DNA from: UMGS1124 sp045541255
GTDB taxonomy: Bacteria; Bacillota_I; Bacilli_A; RF39; UBA660
Assembly (NCBI GenBank): GCA_045541255.1
Contig: JAZQIU010000045.1
Span: 1 to 64,000, forward strand
Length of the DNA: 64,000 bases
Direction of reading: 5' to 3'
Below the pieces are notes generated by a model. The model had not been told where the DNA came from, ran no database searches, and worked only from the letters and a program-made list of their open reading frames with translations. The translations under genes and the position numbers were made by a program. Below, one piece after another: positions 57,397-64,000 of this stretch; the first letter of the stretch is position 1; the number at the start of each line of letters is the position of its first letter.

Positions 57397-58431
57397 ATGA
57401 ATGTTATAGTAAGTAATGAAAGAAAGAATGAACTTAATAATTTAAATATAGATATTATAAAAAGTGTAGATGGTGTTTATACAGCAGAAGAATTAATAGA
57501 TATGTTTAATAATTTTTTCTTTAATAAGATGATTTTAGATATAACTTCTATTAAAGAGTATAGAGAATATAGTAATTTAAAGAAATTATTTGAAAGTATA
57601 GATAGTAAAAAAGTAATATTATATTTAAATGATATAAGTAATGATAAAGAATTTATAAGCGATTTAGTAACATTAGGAGTATATAATTTCACTATTAATT
57701 ATAATGAACTTATAGAATTATTTAATAATCCTAGAGAGTTTAAAGATGTATCTAATTTACAAATTAGTAAAAGTTCTTATGAAATAAATAAAGAAATAGA
57801 TGAAGAATTAGGAATAAATCAATCTAAAGAATTTACTTTTGAAGATTTTACTTTACCAGATAAGTATGATGGTAATAAGAAAATTATAGGTGTTGTTAAT
57901 TTAACAGAACATGCTGGGGCTACTACATTAGTTGTACAAATGATTAAACAATTAAATGTAGATTATAAAGCTATTGGTATTGAGATGAATAAGCAAGATT
58001 TTATTTTCTTTAATATCCCTAATTTATATTCTTGTACATCTAAGGAAGATGTTTTAAAGAAAATAAAAGAACATCAAGATGTAGATGCAGTAATCGTTGA
58101 TTTAAATAATATAGATAGTAAAGAATTTTGTACTGATGTTATATACTTAATAGAGCCTGGTACTATTAAAATGACAAAGTTAATAAAAAGAAATGGAAAG
58201 ATTTTTGAAGAACTTAGTGGTGAGAAGATTATTCTTAATAGAACTAATATGGATGAAAGTCAGGTTGCTGAGTTTGAGGTTGAAAGTAAAATAAAAGTAT
58301 TTAGTGTTATTTCTAATTTTAGAGATAATTTAGATAGAGTTATAAGTGTTGATAAATTATTAGTAAAGTTAGGATATACTAAATGTGGAAAAAAATTAAA
58401 AAAACGTGGTTTATTTGGTAAAAGATTTTAA
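57397..58431 (+). CDS. CpaE/TadZ-like atypical ParA-family protein
   Basis: 344 residues. An N-terminal receiver-like domain without clear phospho-Asp (about 1-125) is followed by a MinD/ParA-type fold (about 160-320). The P-loop region reads IIGVVNLTEHAGATTLVVQMI, lacking the two Lys of a normal deviant Walker A (K-G-G-x-G-K-T). This pattern, a receiver-like head plus a degenerate ATPase, is that of TadZ/CpaE, which places pilus machinery at the cell pole. Its presence beside TadE/Flp-like pilins supports a Tad-related component. Confidence 0.65.
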   Translation: MNVIVSNERKNELNNLNIDIIKSVDGVYTAEELIDMFNNFFFNKMILDITSIKEYREYSNLKKLFESIDSKKVILYLNDISNDKEFISDLVTLGVYNFTINYNELIELFNNPREFKDVSNLQISKSSYEINKEIDEELGINQSKEFTFEDFTLPDKYDGNKKIIGVVNLTEHAGATTLVVQMIKQLNVDYKAIGIEMNKQDFIFFNIPNLYSCTSKEDVLKKIKEHQDVDAVIVDLNNIDSKEFCTDVIYLIEPGTIKMTKLIKRNGKIFEELSGEKIILNRTNMDESQVAEFEVESKIKVFSVISNFRDNLDRVISVDKLLVKLGYTKCGKKLKKRGLFGKRF

Positions 58432-58494
58432 AAAGGTTGACAATAAAGTTTATATTTTTTAAAATATTGTTATAAAGAAAGAAGAGGTATTGAT

Positions 58495-58848
58495 ATGAAT
58501 TTATTTAGTTTAGCTGCAGGATTTGATATTGGATCATTTTGTACTCAAATGAAAGATATAGTTCAAATTATAGGATATATTTTATTAGTATTTAAAATAG
58601 CTATTCCTTTATTAATTATAGCTTTAGGTATATTTGATTTTGGTAAAGCAGTTATAGCAGAAAAAGAAGATGAAATTAAGAAACAAACTAAGAGATTAGT
58701 TTATAGAGTTATTGCTGGTATAGTAATATTCTTAATTCCAAATCTAGTAATATGGATATTCACTACATTTGTTGATGATTATTCAGCAGATGCAGAAAAC
58801 TTTGAAACTTGTAAGAATTGTTTCTTATATCCAAGTAGTAAATGTTAA
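58495..58848 (+). CDS. VirB2-like two-TM protein 2
   Basis: 117 residues. No signal peptide; MNLFSLAAGFDIGSFCTQMKD then two hydrophobic helices (about 24-46 and 70-92) around a charged loop GKAVIAEKEDEIKKQTKRLVYRV. Ends ETCKNCFLYPSSKC. Same plan as 56075 and 58937, and its N-terminus matches that of the VirB6-like protein (MNLFSLGG). A further terminator hairpin follows at 58864-58888. Confidence 0.65.
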   Translation: MNLFSLAAGFDIGSFCTQMKDIVQIIGYILLVFKIAIPLLIIALGIFDFGKAVIAEKEDEIKKQTKRLVYRVIAGIVIFLIPNLVIWIFTTFVDDYSADAENFETCKNCFLYPSSKC

Positions 58849-58863
58849 TTAAATAATAAAACA

Positions 58864-58888
58864 AACAACTTTACTGTTGTTTTTTTTT
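58864..58888 (+). terminator. Terminator after VirB2-like gene 2
   Basis: AACAAC pairs with GTTGTT across a TTTACT loop, then a long T run. Confidence 0.75.
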
Positions 58889-58936
58889 ATGATATACTTT
58901 ATACGTATAATGCTAATTTTAGATTGAGGAATTTTT

Positions 58937-59290
58937 ATGAAAAGTAATAAGAAATTTATATATATATTTATGATTATGTTTTTAGTAATGTTTGGTTTTA
59001 AAACTATTGTTTTTGCAGAAGGGTTAAGTTGTAATAGTTGGGGGACTGTTCTTAAAGATTTACAAAATGTTTTTGATTTTGTAAAAATAATTGTTCCTTT
59101 ATTAATAATTGGTTTAAGTACTTATGATTTTATTAAAGCAGTAACTGCTAAAGATGATAAGGGATTAAAAAAAGCTTTTCAAATACTTTTAAAAAGATTT
59201 GTATATGCAATAATACTTTTCTTTTTACCAGTATTAATAAATCTACTTTTAGAATTAGTAGCTGTAAATAGTAATGTTTGTATAGAATAG
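58937..59290 (+). CDS. VirB2-like two-TM protein 3
   Basis: 117 residues. Signal-like N-terminus (MKSNKKFIYIFMIMFLVMFGFKTIVFA/E), then two hydrophobic helices around KAVTAKDDKGLKKAFQILLKRF. SCNSW and SNVCIE supply a Cys near each end. Starts 10 bases before the VirB6-like gene on the far side, behind a TTGAGG site. Confidence 0.65.
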   Translation: MKSNKKFIYIFMIMFLVMFGFKTIVFAEGLSCNSWGTVLKDLQNVFDFVKIIVPLLIIGLSTYDFIKAVTAKDDKGLKKAFQILLKRFVYAIILFFLPVLINLLLELVAVNSNVCIE

Positions 59291-59300
59291 AGGTGACAAA

Positions 59301-61610
59301 ATGAATTTATTTAGTTTAGGTGGTTTTTTTAGTGATATTTGGATGAGCATTTGGCTAAGTTTAAATGATTTTGTTTATTCTATAATAAGTGTTTTATATC
59401 AAGTGTTTGAAGGTGTGGCAAATGTCAATTTGTTTAGTGAAGAGGTATTTAAAGATATCACTTCAAGAATTTATATAATAATGGGAATAGCAATGCTATT
59501 TATTTTTGCGTATAATTTAATTTTGATGATTATAAATCCAGAAGAAAAAAAGAGTACAGGTCAAACTACTAAGATAGTAAAAGAAACTATTATATCTTTA
59601 GTTTTGGTTATTTTATTACCTACAATTTTTAATTATATGAGTATATTTCAAAAACACATATTAGAATCTCAAATTATATCTCAAATAATATTGGGGGATT
59701 CAGGTGGCACCAATGCTGAAGAATGTGATTTTTCTGAATATACAATTTATAATGAATATAATATAGGTAATGTAGAAGACACTTCTTTCTTAAATTGGAA
59801 ATCATGGGCTTCTTTAGGAATATATCAAATATATTTAAGTACTAAAGATTCTACTCCAACTACTATGTTGACTGAATCTTGCGAATATTATAGTGAAGAA
59901 TTGACTCCATCTCAAAGGGGTGCATATGCTTTGCCAACAACTATATTTCAAGCTTTTTACCATCCTACTAGAGTAGATTATAATTCTTGTGAGGAGTGGA
60001 TTGAAACTTGTAAAGATGATAAAAGTTGTGATGCCGCTGGTATAACAGAAGATGAAGATAAAGAAATGTGTGCATATTATGTATATGATGTAAAATTAGC
60101 TAAATATATGGGAAATATTGCTCCATTTAATAGCGAATCTAAATTTTATAGTAAAGTTAAGGCTGATGATGGTACATTTGAATTTAATGGATTAATGGCA
60201 TTAGCGGCTGGTGTTTTAGGTTTATATATGTTTGTTTGTTATACAATTGCAATCGGTACACGTGTTGCTAAACTAGGTTTTTTACAATTAATATCACCAA
60301 TCGCTGTTATGATGAGAATTATACCTAAACAGAAAGAGGCTATGTTTGACAAATGGTTGAAACATTTAATAAATACATATTTAGATGTATTTATAAGATT
60401 AATGATTATATATTTCTCTTTATTTGCAATTAGTTTAGTTCCTGATGTAATTGATGCTTTATTTGAAAGTATTGAAGGAAGTTGGTATGTTGCTGCATTA
60501 TCAGCAGTGGTAGTTATATTAGGTATATTAATGTTTGCTCAAAAAGCTCCAGATTTATTTAAAGAATTCTTTGGTAATAGTGGAAACTTTGCTCTTAAGA
60601 GTCCTAGTAAACAACTTGGTGAAAACAAGTATGCTATGGGAGCTTTAGGTGCTATAGGAGGAGCAGCATCTGGAGCTGTTAAAAATTTTGGTAAGGGAAA
60701 TGTTTTTGGCGGTTTTGGCTCTGGTTTAGTTCGTGGAGCACGAGCAGGTTATAAGTCTCAAAATTTTAGAGATTTAAAATATAATACTTCTTCTGCTGTA
60801 GATCGTGTATTACAAGCAAGAGATGAAAGAGATATCAGACAAGAATATGATAAGAAGAATGGTTGGGGAGCATATAGAGCTAAAGCTTTGAAAAATTCTT
60901 TTGAAAGATGGACTTCAGGAGATTCTTTTGCATCTTTAACTGCTAAAAGTAATGATGTTAAAAAAATGCAACAAGCTTATGATAGTATATTAAAGTTAGT
61001 AGAAGGTAAAATAGATGAGTTGCCGGATGCCTTTTCATTTGGAGGTAGAAGCTACGGGTATTATAAAAGAGAGGCTGACAGTGCGGTAGCGGCACATGAA
61101 AATTTTGATAGTAGTAGATATGCGCAAGAATACAAAAAAACTCATTCAGTTTCTGATAGTGCTGCACAAATTGCGGCTGAAAGAGAAAAAGATAGATTAA
61201 ATCTTGCGGCAGGAGTGGCCCAAGAGAATGCTCGATTAGTTAGAGAAGCTATTGCTGATGCTGTAATTGCAGAAAGAGGCGGTGGACCAAATGGTATATC
61301 GTCTAAACCAATAAAAATTGAAGGTATGCAAACTGTTTCGTTGGATTCTGAAGGAATTGCAACTATTGAGAAAACTATTAAAGATGGAATGGTTAGTACT
61401 GCTAAAGAAGTTAAGGGTGTTGGAGATAAAATTGAAGAAGCTAATAGTTTATTTGAAAAAAATTCTGTTATGCTTAGTGAGAACGCTAGAAATGATATAG
61501 AATCACACCGAGATGAGATTAGAAAAAATAATGGCATTTTAAAAGGAGAACTTGGACATATTAGTTCAGAACTTGCAAAATTATCTGAATTGAAAAAAAG
61601 TGATAAATAG
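59301..61610 (+). CDS. VirB6/TrbL-like polytopic membrane protein
   Basis: 769 residues. Helices near 12-32, 53-74, 88-107 and, after an extracellular Cys-rich insert (about 130-285), a core of several more (about 297-425: LGLYMFVCYTIAIGTRVAKLGFLQLISPIAVMMRIIPKQKEAMFDKWLKH and on). The last 330 residues are a soluble, Gly/Ala-rich then coiled-coil tail. This topology, and its place before VirB3- and VirB4-type genes, fits the VirB6 inner-membrane channel subunit of Gram-positive type IV secretion systems. Confidence 0.75.
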   Translation: MNLFSLGGFFSDIWMSIWLSLNDFVYSIISVLYQVFEGVANVNLFSEEVFKDITSRIYIIMGIAMLFIFAYNLILMIINPEEKKSTGQTTKIVKETIISLVLVILLPTIFNYMSIFQKHILESQIISQIILGDSGGTNAEECDFSEYTIYNEYNIGNVEDTSFLNWKSWASLGIYQIYLSTKDSTPTTMLTESCEYYSEELTPSQRGAYALPTTIFQAFYHPTRVDYNSCEEWIETCKDDKSCDAAGITEDEDKEMCAYYVYDVKLAKYMGNIAPFNSESKFYSKVKADDGTFEFNGLMALAAGVLGLYMFVCYTIAIGTRVAKLGFLQLISPIAVMMRIIPKQKEAMFDKWLKHLINTYLDVFIRLMIIYFSLFAISLVPDVIDALFESIEGSWYVAALSAVVVILGILMFAQKAPDLFKEFFGNSGNFALKSPSKQLGENKYAMGALGAIGGAASGAVKNFGKGNVFGGFGSGLVRGARAGYKSQNFRDLKYNTSSAVDRVLQARDERDIRQEYDKKNGWGAYRAKALKNSFERWTSGDSFASLTAKSNDVKKMQQAYDSILKLVEGKIDELPDAFSFGGRSYGYYKREADSAVAAHENFDSSRYAQEYKKTHSVSDSAAQIAAEREKDRLNLAAGVAQENARLVREAIADAVIAERGGGPNGISSKPIKIEGMQTVSLDSEGIATIEKTIKDGMVSTAKEVKGVGDKIEEANSLFEKNSVMLSENARNDIESHRDEIRKNNGILKGELGHISSELAKLSELKKSDK

Positions 61611-61621
61611 GAGGAATAAAA

Positions 61622-61936
61622 ATGGGTAATAATGGATATTTGATACCAGCGAATTCGAAGAAGTCTATGTTGATACTTGGCTTCTTTAATCCTACTGATT
61701 TAGTTATATTTGGTACTGGTTGTGTTATAACATTCTTATTGTTATTTATAATGGATACAAGCAATTTAAAGCAAGCTTTTATGATAATAACTCCTGCTTT
61801 AATAAGTGCTTTCTTGGTACTTCCAGTACCAAATCATCATAATATAAGAACTTTTATAGGTAATGTTTATAAATACTTTACTAATAGAAGAAGTTATTAT
61901 TGGAGAGGTTGGTGTATGAATCGTGGCGAAAAATAA
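61622..61936 (+). CDS. VirB3/PrgI-like membrane protein
   Basis: 104 residues. Two adjacent helices (about 30-46 and 52-72) after GYLIPANSKKSMLILGFFNPTDLVIF. This is the PrgI/VirB3-like shape and sits in the classic position between VirB6 and VirB4. GGAGG ribosome site. Its end overlaps the next gene by 14 bases. Confidence 0.7.
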   Translation: MGNNGYLIPANSKKSMLILGFFNPTDLVIFGTGCVITFLLLFIMDTSNLKQAFMIITPALISAFLVLPVPNHHNIRTFIGNVYKYFTNRRSYYWRGWCMNRGEK

Positions 61937-62483
61937 TAATACTAGCAAATATACAGAAGATTGGGTTCCTATTAAAAATATAAAGAATGGTATGATACAG
62001 TTAGATAATGATTATTATGTGACTGGAGTTAGAATAGAACCTAAAAATATATTTATTCTTGATTATCAAGAACAAAATAATATTATATTTAATTTAAGAA
62101 ATTTTTATAATGTAATTGATTATGAATTTTGGTTGGTTGTTTGTGATAGACCCGTTGATATAAATATGTATTTAGCACAATTACAATTAATGTATAATAA
62201 TGTTCAAAGTCAACAAATAAGAAAATTAATTAAACAAGATATAGATAAAGGTGAAATGTTTAGAAATACAACTGTAAATGCAGTTGATACTGAATATTAT
62301 ATTTTGTTTAGAGATAAGAAAACTGAAGTATTACAAAAGAGAATTCATACTTTAATAAGTAATTTAGCAACAAGTGGTTTAAATTCGAGACAAGTAAGTG
62401 ATGAAGATTTAAGAGTAGTAATAGATAGTTTCTTTAATGGGAATATGAGATCAGAGTTTGGGACGGTGATGAGTAGTGTCTAA
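61923..62483 (+). CDS. VirB4-associated small protein, possibly the split-off N-terminal domain
   Basis: 186 residues. TEDWVPIKNIKNGMIQLDNDYYVTGVRIEPKNIFILDYQEQNN ... FWLVVCDRPVDINMYLAQLQLMYNNV resembles the N-terminal VirB4/TraC domain before the P-loop (membrane-facing alpha/beta part). The next gene has a further N-terminal segment and then the ATPase domain, so the VirB4 unit may be encoded as two coupled genes. Start in overlap with the VirB3-like gene; stop overlaps the ATPase start by 8 bases. Confidence 0.6.
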   Translation: MAKNNNTSKYTEDWVPIKNIKNGMIQLDNDYYVTGVRIEPKNIFILDYQEQNNIIFNLRNFYNVIDYEFWLVVCDRPVDINMYLAQLQLMYNNVQSQQIRKLIKQDIDKGEMFRNTTVNAVDTEYYILFRDKKTEVLQKRIHTLISNLATSGLNSRQVSDEDLRVVIDSFFNGNMRSEFGTVMSSV

Positions 62484-64000
62484 TACATTTAAGAGTGAAA
62501 TAGCTCCAAAGGGAATAGATTTTAAATTAAATGATTTTGTAATAAGTGATAAATATTGTACTATTTTAACAATTATTAATTATCCTAAATTAATAGGTCC
62601 TGGATTTTTAAGTAATGTTACTAATTTACCTGGTGTAAAAGTGGTTGTTAAACATATTCCAATTGAATTTAGTACAATGAGTAAAATGATTAATAAAGAG
62701 ATAGCTGATTTAAAAGAAAGATATCAACATGAAAATGATAGAACAATGCAAGAAAGTATTCGTCAAGATTATGAATCTTTAGAAAGTTTTGTTTCTATGT
62801 TAGCAGCTACTCAATCTAAAATCTTTGATTTTCAAATGCATGTAATGTTATCTGCTGATTCTAAAGAAGAATTAGAAATGAAAAAGATGCAAACTAGAAA
62901 TTATTTAGATGCTTTAGGTATGCGTGGTATTCCTATGATGTTTGAACAAGAAAAAGTTCTTAAATCTATGATACCAATATTTCCTAAACAAGATATAGAA
63001 GAAAGAGTTGGTATTCCTATACCAAGTCCAACTATAGCAGCAATGTATCCATTTGTATTTGATAGTATAAAAGATCCGGGAGGAGAATTTACCGCTCCAA
63101 CTTTATTAGGAGTAGATTTCTCAGGTGGTGTTGTATTATTTAATCAATTCTTATATCAAACTAAAAAAGAATTTAATAGAAATAATGCTAATTTAATTAT
63201 TTTGGGTACAAGTGGTAGTGGTAAATCAACAGCTGCAAAATTAATGCTTAGAACTCATATTAGAAATGGGTGTCAATTAATTTGTATTGACCCGGAAGGT
63301 GAGTTAGAAGAAATGGCCAAATCTTTTGGTGGAGACTTTATTGATTTAGGTAAAGGTGGTCAGTTTGGTATTATAAATCCATTAGAAGTAGTTGTTGATG
63401 CTGATGAAGAAGAATTAAAGAACGGTTTAGGATATACTGTATTAACTCGTACTTTACAATCTTTAAAAGCATTCTTGAAATATTATAGTCCTGATATAGA
63501 AGAAGATGTTCTTGCTATGTTTAGTGAGGTTGTTCAAGATACTTATAAACGTTTTAAAATAGATTTTAATACTGATTTTAGTGGTTTTACTTCTAAAGAT
63601 TATCCAACATTTGATGATGTATATAGTACTATTAAAGGTAAACTTTTATCTATGCCTGAAGCAACTCGTGAAAAAGATGTAATGGAAAGATTAGAGTTAA
63701 AGATTCGTCCTTTTGTTAAGGAATTAAGATATTACTTTAATGGTCATACTACTATAAGTCAAGATAGTGACTTTATGGTATTTAATATTCGTGAATTAAT
63801 GAATAGTGATGAAAGTATTAGAAATGCATTATTCTTTAATATATTAAAATATGCTTGGGGATTATGTTTAGATCCTAGTGTTAATACTGTATTAATGGTA
63901 GATGAAGCCCATGTATTATTAAGTGGTAGAAATGAATTAGGTGCTGAGTTCTTAGCTCAAATGCAAAGACGTAGTAGAAAGTATAATACTGGTACTATAA
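62476..64000 (+). CDS. VirB4/TraC-type secretion ATPase (truncated by window end)
   Basis: 508 residues visible, no stop before 64000. Starts at GTG 62476 (GGTGATG site). N-terminal half contains IPIEFSTMSKMINKEI and FDFQMHVMLSADSKEELE; Walker A is IILGTSGSGKSTAAKLML (about 237-254), IDPEGELEEMAKSFGG follows, and Walker B VLMVDEAHVLLSG is near 473-485. VirB4 hexamers power substrate transfer and pilus dynamics in type IV secretion. It is the strongest single identifier for the locus. Confidence 0.9.
   Translation, partial: MSNTFKSEIAPKGIDFKLNDFVISDKYCTILTIINYPKLIGPGFLSNVTNLPGVKVVVKHIPIEFSTMSKMINKEIADLKERYQHENDRTMQESIRQDYESLESFVSMLAATQSKIFDFQMHVMLSADSKEELEMKKMQTRNYLDALGMRGIPMMFEQEKVLKSMIPIFPKQDIEERVGIPIPSPTIAAMYPFVFDSIKDPGGEFTAPTLLGVDFSGGVVLFNQFLYQTKKEFNRNNANLIILGTSGSGKSTAAKLMLRTHIRNGCQLICIDPEGELEEMAKSFGGDFIDLGKGGQFGIINPLEVVVDADEEELKNGLGYTVLTRTLQSLKAFLKYYSPDIEEDVLAMFSEVVQDTYKRFKIDFNTDFSGFTSKDYPTFDDVYSTIKGKLLSMPEATREKDVMERLELKIRPFVKELRYYFNGHTTISQDSDFMVFNIRELMNSDESIRNALFFNILKYAWGLCLDPSVNTVLMVDEAHVLLSGRNELGAEFLAQMQRRSRKYNTGTI

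Noticed and set aside
57477..61537. Minus-strand ORFs within the secretion locus
   Set aside because: All lie opposite confident + strand genes and look like shadows of AT-rich codons.
1..64000. CRISPR array, rRNA operon, or complete prophage
   Set aside because: No regular spaced repeats, no rRNA sequence, and no phage structural genes were found on either strand.
1..64000. Use of TGA as tryptophan (mollicute code)
   Set aside because: TGA ends several genes and conserved Trp positions are TGG, so the standard bacterial code applies.

Overview
The window is one continuous stretch of an AT-rich (roughly 25-30% GC, estimated by eye) Bacillota chromosome. Genes lie almost entirely on the + strand. 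The standard code applies: TGA is used as a stop (for example at 390-392) and Trp is TGG, so this is not a code-4 mollicute. Ribosomal leaders (L21; S4 pseudoknot), Prp with a cleavable L27 extension, YlxR/RnpM, an RNase J paralog, RecX, PrsA and sporulation-type genes (an M50 SpoIVFB-like fragment and two YjcZ-like peptides) point to an uncultured low-GC Bacilli lineage, perhaps Erysipelotrichales/RF39-like. The taxon is inference.

Layout. 0-9 kb: M50 protease tail, HipA-like kinase, rplU-prp-rpmA, trmB, GDPD, tdk, a Tyr/Asp-rich pilin-like protein, tmk, an SDR and an aluminium-resistance-type PLP enzyme. 9-19 kb: rpsO, pnp, DUF1653, DedA, AlkD-like, cysteine desulfurase, element A1, tRNA-Arg, an ATP-grasp protein, OGG-like glycosylase and a type IV pilin-like protein. 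19-31 kb: tRNA-Pro, membrane and coiled-coil proteins, a dockerin-bearing cell-wall hydrolase followed by a cadherin-like surface protein, recX, prsA, YjcZ-like peptides, a HerA-like ATPase and element A2. 31-51 kb: rpmB, dnaE, rpsD, rimP(short)-nusA-rnpM-infB-[element B1]-rbfA-truB, a membrane protein, element C, thiI, ackA-nrnA, polA, element B2 and an RNase J paralog. 51-64 kb: surface adhesins with cadherin-like domains, a sortase-type protein, and a type IV secretion-like locus: three VirB2-like two-TM proteins, two pilin-like proteins, a TadZ/CpaE-like protein, VirB6-like, VirB3/PrgI-like, and a VirB4-type ATPase cut by the window end.

The most unusual content is a family of five ~250-300 bp non-coding-looking modules (A1, A2, B1, B2, C) between 15.4 and 49.1 kb. 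A and B encode a tiny hydrophobic peptide (25 or 28 residues) whose Shine-Dalgarno can be masked by an upstream anti-SD arm. The 5' arm is also complementary to the 3' end of the same transcript. An opposite-strand RNA of about 75-100 nt is predicted, with its own terminator just past the peptide stop (inside the ORF in C) and a 5' end copying the mRNA 5' arm. C has the same flanking repeats and opposite-strand RNA around a longer, less certain ORF. This layout fits type I toxin-antitoxin logic (hok/Sok, AapA/IsoA, Fst) with peptides I do not recognise. Function is inferred from architecture only.
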